A stretch of 5,126 nucleotides of DNA from Candidatus Zixiibacteriota bacterium (GTDB taxonomy: Bacteria; Zixibacteria; MSB-5A5; GN15; PGXB01): contig DAOWOO010000136.1 in NCBI GenBank assembly GCA_030642025.1, positions 1 to 5,126 on the forward strand, in the 5' to 3' direction. The notes beneath the pieces were generated by a model. That model saw only the letters and a program-made list of their open reading frames with translations, was not told the DNA's origin and made no database searches. A program made the translations under genes and the position numbers. Of the stretch, positions 1-5,126 are shown piece by piece. Numbering within the stretch: position 1 is the first letter of the stretch; each line of letters opens with the position of its first letter.

Positions 1-2
1 GT

Positions 3-524
3 CCCGATGAAAACAACCCGCTCCAGGCGGACAGCGACGGCGATGATGTCGGCGACGTTTGCGATAACTGCCCCGATGACGTCAACACCGCTCAGGATGA
101 CGCCGATGGTGACAATATCGGCGATATTTGCGACAACTGCCCCAACGATGCCAACGCCAATCAACACGACACCGACGGCGACGGTGACGGCGATGCCTGT
201 GATGACGATGATGACGATGATACTATCCTCGATGTTGACGACAACTGCCAGTTTACACCCAACCCGCTCCAGGAAGACAGCGATTCCGACGGCATCGGCG
301 ACGCCTGTGAGTTCTTATGCGGCGACGTGGAGGGTGACGGGCTGATCAACCTGACCGATATATTGCATTTGATCGCGTATGTCTATGTCGCCGGACCTCC
401 CCCCTATCCGCTTATCGAATGCGGAGATATTGACGGCACTGTGGGTATCAACCTGAGCGATATCCTGTATCTGATCTCCTATATTTATGCTGACCCGCCC
501 GGTCCGGATCCGGTTTGCCCGTAA
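3..524 (+). CDS. Secreted TSP3-repeat protein with C-terminal dockerin type I domain (5' truncated)
   Basis: The frame is open from the left edge, so the start and signal peptide are outside the window; 173 residues are visible. Residues 1-103 are Asp-rich thrombospondin type 3 repeats of the form DNCPxxxNxxQxDxDGDxxGDxC, with a run of seven Asp at 67-73. TSP3 repeats are known to bind calcium and form stiff extracellular spacers. Residues 106-173 are a dockerin type I-like pair of calcium loops: D108/E110/D112/N116/D119 and D142/D144/T146/N150/D153, each followed by a helix of the type DILxLIxYxY. Each loop is preceded by Cys-Gly. The protein ends in a short Pro-rich tail. Dockerins bind cohesins in cellulosomes, but outside clostridia many have no known partner, and no cohesin or carbohydrate-active domain is seen here. 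The partial protein probably acts outside the cell. The domain calls are firm; the function of the missing N-terminal part is unknown. Confidence 0.9.
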   Translation, partial: PDENNPLQADSDGDDVGDVCDNCPDDVNTAQDDADGDNIGDICDNCPNDANANQHDTDGDGDGDACDDDDDDDTILDVDDNCQFTPNPLQEDSDSDGIGDACEFLCGDVEGDGLINLTDILHLIAYVYVAGPPPYPLIECGDIDGTVGINLSDILYLISYIYADPPGPDPVCP

Positions 525-548
525 AAGCCCGGCAGGGAAAATGCCAGT

Positions 549-580
549 GGGATGGGTTATACGGCCCATCCCCGCTTTTT
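549..580 (+). terminator. Intrinsic terminator after the TSP3/dockerin gene
   Basis: A perfect 8-bp stem, GGGATGGG (549-556) with CCCATCCC (565-572), closes an 8-base loop. CGC and five T (576-580) follow. It lies 25 bases past the stop codon at 524, as expected of a Rho-independent terminator, and separates this gene from the next transcription unit. Confidence 0.8.
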
Positions 581-596
581 AATGCCATAAAATAAC

Positions 597-625
597 TTGA
601 CAAAAATCGCATTCACACGTAATTT
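597..625 (+). promoter_or_regulatory. Candidate sigma-70-type promoter for the dockerin/110-aa-repeat gene
   Basis: A perfect TTGACA -35 hexamer (597-602) is followed after 17 bases by TAATTT (620-625), a weak -10 matching consensus at three of six positions. A better -10 match, TAAAAT (625-630), sits 22 bases away, which is too far. The placement just after a terminator and upstream of a gene with its own ribosome binding site supports a promoter. The exact -10 is uncertain, and promoter rules for this lineage are not known to me. Confidence 0.4.
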
Positions 626-636
626 AAAATAGATTA

Positions 637-792
637 ATGTATCGCCAATTGCTCTTCCGTTACGAGAAATACAGGCGATATGCTGGCAACTCTGTCATTA
701 CCTGGAGAATGCCGGGGACCGGGCAATGTTTTCCCTGCCAAGGTCCAAGCCCCCGGGTTGGAAACAACCATAGTTTCATGGAGGAAAATCTT
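637..792 (+). promoter_or_regulatory. Long 5' leader with several possible hairpins
   Basis: This stretch is read as untranslated leader, although it is open in the frame of the gene that follows. Visible pairings: CTGGCA (683-688) with TGCCGG (710-715, one wobble); CCGGGG (712-717) with CCCCGG (751-756); GGACC (716-720) with GGTCC (742-746), enclosing GGCA/TGCC (722-725/736-739); GGTTG-GAAA-CAACC (756-769), a stem capped by a GNRA tetraloop; and CCAT/ATGG (768-771/778-781), which reaches the first bases of the Shine-Dalgarno. Several of these exclude one another. It matches no riboswitch core I recognise. Structure is seen in the sequence; a regulatory role is inference. Confidence 0.35.
780..784 (+). 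promoter_or_regulatory. Ribosome binding site fixing the start at 793
   Basis: GGAGG lies 8 bases before ATG 793 and that ATG begins an obvious signal peptide. This decides the start against the in-frame ATG at 637, which would add 52 residues of non-secretory character ahead of the signal sequence. Confidence 0.8.
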
Positions 793-2052
793 ATGAAACG
801 GGCGACTTTACTTGTCACAACGCTCCTACTTGTTGCCGTTTTTTCGCCGTCGATTATGGCGGCCAATTATCTCTGCGGTGACGTCAACGGTGATCAGGAT
901 GTTAATCTTGATGATATTCTGTTTTTGATTAATTCTATCTATGTTGAACAGATTACCCTGCCCTACAATCCGATGGCCGATGTAAATAGTAACGGTGTCA
1001 TAAACCTCACCGATATCCTCACAATAATCGACTATCTTTATCTAAGCGGTAGCGGGCTGGTTTGTGGCATCAATCATGAGGATTACCAGAGTGAGTGTCT
1101 CGAAGGGCGTGACGGCGATACGGACACGATGTATGTTGAAGTCGAGGGATTTAATATCCACGTTTACCACCAAAACGCATACTATGATTGTTGCCTCGGT
1201 TATTATACCCCTAACAGCATCAACCTGAATCAGATAACCGTGTATGAATTCGATACCATCCCCGAATGCGACTGCTACTGTTATTTCGATCTGAAAACGG
1301 CGATACTCAACCTTATGCCGGGCGAGTATGTTGTTACCCTGATAGGTATCGAGGAAGATACAGTTGGGATCGATACGGCCATTATCAATACTTTTCCTCT
1401 GAATCACGAGGAGTTCCAGAGCGGCTGCCTGCCGAACAAAGTTAACGGCGACGACACCATGTATGTCACGGTCGAGGGGAGCGATATTCATATCCACCAT
1501 GACAGCGCTTATTATAATTGCGGTTTGATGTACACTATGGCTTTCAGCCTGGATAATTTTGTCCTGACGGCCATTGAGGGAGACACTGGCGCCCCGGCAT
1601 ACTGTATTTGCTATTTCGACCTTGAATCGGTGGTCTATAACCTTCCCGACGGTGAATACACTGTCGTTCTGATAGGTCTCGAGGGCGACACGGTTGGCGT
1701 TGATCACGCCGTTATAGGCGGCGGTGGCTACAGTCATGATGTTTTCCAGAGCGGCTGTCTGGAGGAAAAAGATAACCATGACGAAATAATGTATGTTATC
1801 GTTGACGGCAATGACATACATATCCACCATGATAATGCCTACTACAACTGCGGTCTTGATTATGTGGTCGATTTTAATATCGAGGGCTTTGATATCACCG
1901 CCACCGAGGGCGATATAGGTCCTCCGGCGGATTGTATCTGCTGGTTCAATCTTGAATCTGTCGTTTATGATTTGCCCCCGGGCGAATATACGGTAACTCT
2001 TATCGGCTTGAGCGGCCAGATTGTCGGGATTGATACGGTAGTAATCGAATAG
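793..2052 (+). CDS. Secreted protein: N-terminal dockerin type I plus three 110-residue Cys/His repeats
   Basis: The product is 419 residues. Residues 1-23 form a Sec signal peptide (KR, hydrophobic core, likely cleavage after IMA, 21-23). Residues 28-91 are a dockerin type I-like domain. Loop 1 carries D30, N32, D34, N38 and D41; loop 2 carries D63, N65, N67, N71 and D74; each is followed by a hydrophobic helix. Residues 95-419 are three tandem units starting at H95, H205 and H315. Each has QSxCL, then MYVxVxGxxIHxxH, AYYxC, CxCxF(D/N)L and GEY(T/V)VxLIGL/I. Four Cys recur at the same place in every unit. I do not recognise this repeat as a named family; it looks like an extracellular beta-rich module with disulfides or bound metal. 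The dockerin is N-terminal, whereas it is usually C-terminal. The gene appears to be a single transcription unit, with its own promoter candidate and a terminator at 2086-2112. Export is well supported; the molecular role is unknown. Confidence 0.92.
   Translation: MKRATLLVTTLLLVAVFSPSIMAANYLCGDVNGDQDVNLDDILFLINSIYVEQITLPYNPMADVNSNGVINLTDILTIIDYLYLSGSGLVCGINHEDYQSECLEGRDGDTDTMYVEVEGFNIHVYHQNAYYDCCLGYYTPNSINLNQITVYEFDTIPECDCYCYFDLKTAILNLMPGEYVVTLIGIEEDTVGIDTAIINTFPLNHEEFQSGCLPNKVNGDDTMYVTVEGSDIHIHHDSAYYNCGLMYTMAFSLDNFVLTAIEGDTGAPAYCICYFDLESVVYNLPDGEYTVVLIGLEGDTVGVDHAVIGGGGYSHDVFQSGCLEEKDNHDEIMYVIVDGNDIHIHHDNAYYNCGLDYVVDFNIEGFDITATEGDIGPPADCICWFNLESVVYDLPPGEYTVTLIGLSGQIVGIDTVVIE
1075..2049 (+). 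repeat. Three tandem coding repeats, 330-base period (110 residues)
   Basis: Units begin at 1075, 1405 and 1735 (the last is 315 bases and ends at the stop). All motifs align without any net insertion or deletion: Cys 102/212/322, Cys 133/243/353, Cys 161/271/381, Cys 163/273/383, His 123/233/343 and His 126/236/346. Units 2 and 3 are most alike; unit 1 is more divergent and has two extra Cys (134, 159). Between units 2 and 3, the 15-codon stretch around IHIHH and YYNCG keeps 14 of 15 residues, yet about eight of those 14 codons differ synonymously. The duplication is therefore old and the protein sequence has been held by selection. Confidence 0.93.
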
Positions 2053-2085
2053 AATAAAACCGTGAGAGACAACATCATAAAGCTG

Positions 2086-2112
2086 ACGGCGGGGTTTCCC
2101 GCCGTTTTCTTT
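2086..2112 (+). terminator. Intrinsic terminator after the dockerin/repeat gene
   Basis: A perfect 8-bp stem, ACGGCGGG (2086-2093) with CCCGCCGT (2098-2105), has a four-base GTTT loop and is followed by TTTCTTT. It lies 33 bases after the stop codon at 2052. This is the strongest terminator in the window and makes read-through into the kinase operon unlikely. Confidence 0.88.
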
Positions 2113-2138
2113 ACCTCTGCTTTTCAACAGAATTGTAC

Positions 2139-2164
2139 CCGGCAATTTCAACTTAATTTGCTGG
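2139..2164 (+). repeat. Imperfect inverted repeat abutting the kinase promoter
   Basis: CCGGCAA (2139-2145) and TTGCTGG (2158-2164) are inverted copies with one mismatch, separated by 12 bases. The right arm ends directly at the -35 hexamer. The geometry would suit an operator or activator site for a dimeric regulator, but seven-base arms with a mismatch can occur by chance. Confidence 0.3.
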
Positions 2165-2193
2165 TTGACAAACCTATTCCACCCTGATATTTT
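2165..2193 (+). promoter_or_regulatory. Candidate sigma-70-type promoter for the kinase operon
   Basis: A perfect TTGACA (2165-2170), a 17-base spacer and TATTTT (2188-2193, four of six matches) are preceded by TG at 2185-2186, giving an extended -10 (TGaTATTTT). It follows the terminator of the upstream gene and would start RNA near 2200, leaving a leader of about 160 bases before the kinase start. Confidence 0.5.
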
Positions 2194-2199
2194 AGTTTT

Positions 2200-2362
2200 T
2201 TAAAAGCAGGGATGTTTGTTTCTTCGAAAGTATATTGATACAGGTTTGAAGTCTAAAACACCCCGGGCATAGAAAGTATGGTAGAATAGGTACCAGTGTT
2301 TATAATTATAGAATCTGTGTTATTTGGTATCTGTCACACATTCTGATAAGGATATCGCTGTA
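2200..2362 (+). other. AT-rich kinase leader without a recognised gene
   Basis: This is the rest of the 310-base gap between 2052 and 2363. I see no convincing ORF, tRNA or riboswitch core in it. It contains TATAATTATA (2301-2310), a 10-base palindrome, and a weak alternative promoter (TTGAAG at 2246, TAGAAA at 2270, 18-base spacer). The in-frame TTG at 2324 has no Shine-Dalgarno and is not taken as a start. Confidence 0.4.
2348..2352 (+). promoter_or_regulatory. Ribosome binding site for the kinase
   Basis: AAGGA lies 10 bases before ATG 2363, a slightly long but workable spacing. It supports that ATG over the in-frame TTG at 2324, which has no purine-rich site upstream. Confidence 0.55.
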
Positions 2363-4063
2363 ATGGATGATACCGGAGATACTTTTGAAGATGAATCAAA
2401 CGCATCGCAACAGAATTCCGATCCGCTCGGTATAATCGGCTGGGAAATTGGCGGCAAGTATAAAATAACCGCGCATATCGGCGGCGGCGGGTTCGGTGAA
2501 GTATATGAAGGATACAATATAAATCTTACCGAACAGCGGCTTGTTTTTAAATTTTGCGAACGCGTTCAATCACGAGATAAATTCGCCAAGGAAGCCAATA
2601 TCCTCTGCCTTCTGGATCATCCCAATATCTGCCGTGTAATCGACTATCTCCCCGAAGAAGGCGCTCTGGTGGTTCCATATATCAGCGGCCGCGACGGAGC
2701 GCGTATTCTTCGCGATAGCGGCCCCCTGCCCGAAGGGTTATTCCTTCGCGTCGCCCGCGATCTGAGCGTCGCCCTGGCCTTTGCCCACAAGCAGAAGGTT
2801 GCCCACCGCGATGTAAAACCGGGCAATATCCTTATTGATAAAAACGACCATGTTTACCTGATTGACTTCGGTATTGCCAAGGAAGTCGGCGATGCCGCCA
2901 CACGGACAGCTTACCAAGCTCTGACACCGCAATTCGCCGCTCCCGAACGCCAGGCCGGAGATATTAAATACGATCCGTTCAAAAGCGATATCTATGAATT
3001 TGGGGTTACACTTTTCAACTTTGCCACTAACAATATGCCGTATAGAAACCCCGCCAATCCCAATGTCCGCGAGTGGGGCGGTATTGCCGCCAGGAATCTA
3101 TCCCCCAGGCTTCTTAAAATACTCAAAAAGGCGACCCACCCCGATCCTGCCGCCCGGTACGAATCGGCCAATGACATGGTCGCCGATATTGCTGGCCTTA
3201 AGATCGCCTACCGTCGGCCGAGTAAGGCCAAATGGGTTATACCGGTGGCGGTGGTTGCCGTGCTGGCTATCGCGGCATTTTTCGGCAGCGACTATATCAA
3301 GGGATTGTTCAAGGCAAAGACAACCTCCCGACCAGCCATAACAGAAACACAGAAACCGCCTGACGATATTGCCCCGCCAATACAAAAGCCCAAACCGGAC
3401 AGCGTCGCCACAGACTCAACCGATAAAAAACCTCTATCTGAAAAACCGAAACCGAGGCCAAAACCAGAACCCAAACCTGTGGAAAAACCGGTCGAGAGTA
3501 AGCCTGTTCCAAAGCCTCCGGATACTGTGTTCAGAGTAAATATTAATCCCTCAGACGGAGTATCCTTATCAATAGACGGCAAAAAAAGACCAATCGGCAG
3601 ATTTATCGATATCAAACGGGGTAAACATTCTCTAAGAATTTTCCACCGCGATTATCCTGTCTTGCGCAAAGAGTTTAGAATCTCTGAAGATACCACTACT
3701 GTAACTTATAACCTGAATAATGAATTTTCAGATATTCCGCTGATTGATCTTACGCTGGCCCCATCACCCCTGATCGACAACTATACCCTGGCATTTTCAT
3801 TAAATGGCCGTACGCGTGAGTTCAACAGTTTCCCGGTCAGGGGACTGAAACGCCTGGCGGGAGAATGGGAAGTGGAGTTTTCCCTGTTCCCGACCCAGGG
3901 CGGACGCCAGAAGGCAGTTGCCATTGATTCATGCGTCACCTTTCCCTGGGGCGGCGGACCACGAGTAATAATTTCCAAAGGGTCAGGAACAATAAATTTC
4001 GGCGTTTTCGCCGAAGAAGGAGTCAGTTCGGTTCCATTGATGATCTACTGGTCTGAAAACTAA
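2363..4063 (+). CDS. Transmembrane Hanks-type Ser/Thr protein kinase with outward PEGA-like domain
   Basis: The product is 566 residues. It should phosphorylate Ser/Thr of cytoplasmic targets using ATP. Kinase domain about 33-280: glycine loop GGGGFGEVY (40-48), ATP lysine K63, helix-C E77, catalytic HRDVKPGN (148-155), DFG (168-170), APE (193-195), SDIYEFG (208-214) and the late Arg R266. All key residues are present, so it should be active. A basic stretch (RRPSKAK, 284-290) precedes one membrane helix (about 291-308), placing the kinase inside and the rest outside. Residues 330-387 are a Pro/Lys-rich spacer with PKP repeats, TonB-like, suited to crossing a periplasm. Residues 388-450 resemble a PEGA domain (INPSDGVSLSIDG, then a GKHSLRI turn). 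Residues 455-566 are a domain I do not recognise. The organisation resembles PknB-type sensors, but with PEGA in place of PASTA. It heads an apparent operon, 36 bases before a TPR-like exported protein. Ligand and targets are unknown. Confidence 0.95.
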   Translation: MDDTGDTFEDESNASQQNSDPLGIIGWEIGGKYKITAHIGGGGFGEVYEGYNINLTEQRLVFKFCERVQSRDKFAKEANILCLLDHPNICRVIDYLPEEGALVVPYISGRDGARILRDSGPLPEGLFLRVARDLSVALAFAHKQKVAHRDVKPGNILIDKNDHVYLIDFGIAKEVGDAATRTAYQALTPQFAAPERQAGDIKYDPFKSDIYEFGVTLFNFATNNMPYRNPANPNVREWGGIAARNLSPRLLKILKKATHPDPAARYESANDMVADIAGLKIAYRRPSKAKWVIPVAVVAVLAIAAFFGSDYIKGLFKAKTTSRPAITETQKPPDDIAPPIQKPKPDSVATDSTDKKPLSEKPKPRPKPEPKPVEKPVESKPVPKPPDTVFRVNINPSDGVSLSIDGKKRPIGRFIDIKRGKHSLRIFHRDYPVLRKEFRISEDTTTVTYNLNNEFSDIPLIDLTLAPSPLIDNYTLAFSLNGRTREFNSFPVRGLKRLAGEWEVEFSLFPTQGGRQKAVAIDSCVTFPWGGGPRVIISKGSGTINFGVFAEEGVSSVPLMIYWSEN

Positions 4064-4088
4064 GGTAAACACAAATAATTTACTGCTG

Positions 4089-4095
4089 AAGGAGG
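4089..4095 (+). promoter_or_regulatory. Strong ribosome binding site for the TPR-like protein
   Basis: AAGGAGG, a near-complete Shine-Dalgarno, ends 4 bases before ATG 4100. It sits in the 36-base gap after the kinase stop, which holds no terminator, so co-transcription with independent, strong translation is likely. Confidence 0.8.
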
Positions 4096-4099
4096 TTCT

Positions 4100-4789
4100 A
4101 TGAAAAGCAGATCGCTGTTTTTCCGGGCCGTGGCAGTGACGGTTCTGAGCGTGTTTTTGCAATCGATAATCCTGCCCGGCCTCACGCCGGCGCTGGCCTC
4201 GGATTGCGATTATGACCCGTCCAGTCCGTCAGTCGAACATGCCCGGACGGCATTCAAAATGTTTAACTACAAATGCGCTGAGGAAGAGCTCCTGACATTT
4301 CTGGCCTACGACGATGCCGATATCGAAGATAAGGCCAGCGCGCATGTCCTGCTCGCATCGGTGTACTATGCCATGCTCAAAAACAACACCGAGAAACGCG
4401 ACCGGGTCATGGAACAGTTTGTCGAAGCCTTCAAATCTTACCGGGAGTGGCGCGGTGAACTGGATATCAAGTCCAGCGAGTTTCTGGATTTAATGGAAAT
4501 GGCCAAGGCCCAGGTTGACGAGGCCAAAATCGAAGAAGATAAAAAACCGGTTGAAGAACCGGTGGTCGAGGAAAAACCGGCTGATACTACCGAAACCGCA
4601 ATCGTCGTCCCTCCGCCCCCCGAGAAAAAGAAGAAACCATGGTACACCCAGTGGTGGGCTATCGGCGCCGGAGTCGGCCTGGTGGCTGTTGCTGTGGTCG
4701 CCCTCGGCGGCGGCGGTGATGACGACGCCGATCAACCGCCGAGTGAACTTCCGGATTTCCCGGGAACTCCTCCCCCATCCGGTAAATGA
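4100..4789 (+). CDS. Exported helical (TPR-like) protein with C-terminal membrane segment, kinase operon partner
   Basis: The product is 229 residues. Residues 1-33 look like a signal peptide (KSR start, long hydrophobic core, cleavage likely after PALA at 30-33). Residues 42-143 are helical and TPR-like: an ARTAFKMFNYKCAEEELLTF helix pair, then a SAHVLLASVYYAM helix, an EQFVEAFKSY helix and a region around WRGELDIKSSEFLDLME. Residues 144-179 form a Glu/Pro/Lys linker ending in PPPPEKKKKP. Residues 181-202 (WYTQWW then a Gly/Ala/Val-rich stretch) look like a short membrane helix, followed by GGGGDDD and a Pro-rich tail. Two Cys (36, 57) remain after cleavage and could pair. I cannot give it a family name. 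Its place directly behind the kinase suggests a periplasmic partner, regulator or scaffold, which is inference. It could instead belong with the downstream exported protein. If the first hydrophobic stretch is not cleaved, the protein has two membrane helices. Confidence 0.85.
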   Translation: MKSRSLFFRAVAVTVLSVFLQSIILPGLTPALASDCDYDPSSPSVEHARTAFKMFNYKCAEEELLTFLAYDDADIEDKASAHVLLASVYYAMLKNNTEKRDRVMEQFVEAFKSYREWRGELDIKSSEFLDLMEMAKAQVDEAKIEEDKKPVEEPVVEEKPADTTETAIVVPPPPEKKKKPWYTQWWAIGAGVGLVAVAVVALGGGGDDDADQPPSELPDFPGTPPPSGK

Positions 4790-4833
4790 CGGCCGTAAAG
4801 GCAATGATATGAGTAACGAAACAGGCTTTTTAA

Positions 4834-4840
4834 AAGGAGA
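4834..4840 (+). promoter_or_regulatory. Ribosome binding site for the last gene
   Basis: AAGGAGA lies 6 bases before ATG 4847, and a signal peptide begins at that ATG. The 57-base gap after 4789 contains no hairpin with a T-run, so the gene probably continues the kinase operon. Confidence 0.75.
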
Positions 4841-4846
4841 ATTACG

Positions 4847-5126
4847 ATGCGTAAAGGATATGTAGTTATTTCGTTTTTAACTCTGGCGCTGTTTTGCCTG
4901 GCCCTCTCACCGGCTATGGCCCAGGCGCCGAATTCAATCACCTACCAGGGCCGTCTGGTTGACGGCGAGGGCAACGTTATTACGGCATCAACTTCGGTAA
5001 CTTTCAGAATATACTCAGCATTAACCGGTGGAACACTGTTATACACACAGGGCAAAACTGTTGACCCGGATGATGTAACCGGTGTTTTCACAGTTGAGTT
5101 GACTGGTGTAAATAGTGGCGATTTTA
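4847..5126 (+). CDS. Exported protein with 'YQGRL' N-terminal domain (3' truncated)
   Basis: Ninety-three codons are visible before the window ends. Residues 1-25 are a typical signal peptide (MRKG, a hydrophobic core rich in Leu and Phe, cleavage after AMA at 23-25). The mature part opens with APNSITYQGRLVDGEGN and continues as short beta-type segments (SVTFRIYS, LLYTQGKTV, GVFTVELTG). From memory, this opening is common in large secreted or surface proteins of environmental bacteria, some of which end in tail-fibre-like or intramolecular chaperone domains. The part that would identify such an end is outside the window. It follows the TPR-like gene by 57 bases on the same strand, so it is probably co-transcribed with it and the kinase. 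Export is well supported; function is open. Confidence 0.85.
   Translation, partial: MRKGYVVISFLTLALFCLALSPAMAQAPNSITYQGRLVDGEGNVITASTSVTFRIYSALTGGTLLYTQGKTVDPDDVTGVFTVELTGVNSGDF

Noticed and set aside
15..273. 13-base direct repeat AACCCGCTCCAGG at 15-27 and 261-273
   Set aside because: Both copies encode the NPLQ element of TSP3 repeats in the same frame; protein repetition explains them, so a mobile-element or attachment-site meaning is not supported.
7..345. Thr/Met/Ala-rich open frame in the TSP3 region
   Set aside because: It is a low-complexity shadow frame of the repetitive Asp/Gly codons; the frame from position 3 gives canonical TSP3 repeats and a dockerin.
637..792. N-terminal extension of the repeat gene to an ATG at 637
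   Set aside because: It would bury the signal peptide behind 52 residues of unlikely composition. GGAGG precedes the ATG at 793, which begins the signal sequence.
675..792. Cyclic di-GMP (GEMM-type) or other known riboswitch
   Set aside because: There is a GNRA tetraloop and nested stems, but the conserved core sequences of GEMM, SAM, TPP, cobalamin, ZTP and fluoride classes are not present as I know them.
1075..2049. CRISPR array
   Set aside because: The 330-base repeats are coding, in frame and divergent at silent sites, with no short identical repeats or spacers.
1042..2151. Long minus-strand open frame opposite the repeat gene
   Set aside because: It is the complement of the three coding repeats, has no ribosome binding site, runs across the terminator and gives a product without signal peptide or recognisable motifs. 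The + strand protein has clear domains.
2324..2362. TTG start for the kinase 13 codons upstream
   Set aside because: There is no Shine-Dalgarno before it, and the ATG at 2363 has AAGGA upstream.
4640..4789. PEP-CTERM or sortase-like C-terminal sorting signal on the TPR-like protein
   Set aside because: There is no PEP or LPxTG motif, the basic residues come before rather than after the hydrophobic segment, and the tail is acidic and Pro-rich.
4809..4865. Small ORF of 18 residues between the last two genes
   Set aside because: It has only a weak upstream site, overlaps the ribosome binding site and start of the exported protein at 4847, and its product has no notable features.

Overview
The window reads as bacterial chromosome from a Gram-negative-type, probably uncultured lineage. 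Two dockerin type I domains with the signature CGDVxGDxxINLTDILxLI, thrombospondin type 3 (TSP3) repeats, a Hanks-type kinase with an outward PEGA-like domain, and a secreted protein opening with 'ITYQGRLVDGEG' together recall FCB-group candidate phyla such as Zixibacteria. That assignment is inference from protein style; no rRNA or other taxonomic marker is present.

All supported genes lie on the + strand. (1) Positions 3-524 hold the 3' end of a secreted TSP3/dockerin protein, closed by a clear intrinsic terminator (549-580). (2) A consensus-like promoter (597-625) and a leader of about 150 nt with several possible hairpins precede a 419-residue secreted protein (793-2052). It has an N-terminal dockerin and three unrecognised repeats of exactly 110 residues with conserved Cys and His, and ends at a strong terminator (2086-2112). 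(3) A second promoter candidate (2165-2193), abutting an imperfect inverted repeat, leads into an apparent operon. Its genes are a transmembrane Ser/Thr kinase (2363-4063), a secreted or membrane-anchored helical, TPR-like protein (4100-4789), and the start of another exported protein (4847 to the window end). Gaps are short (36 and 57 bases), each downstream gene has a good Shine-Dalgarno, and no terminator lies between them.

Functionally, this is a cell-surface neighbourhood. Two secreted, calcium-binding-type proteins sit beside a module that could sense an envelope state through the kinase's outer PEGA-like and C-terminal domains and pass it to the cytoplasm. The helical protein is a plausible periplasmic partner. 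No substrate or ligand can be read from the sequence, and the functional link between the secreted proteins and the kinase is only proximity.

The best candidates for something undescribed are the 110-residue Cys/His repeat, the structured leader in front of it, and the uncharacterised C-terminal domain of the kinase together with its operon partner.
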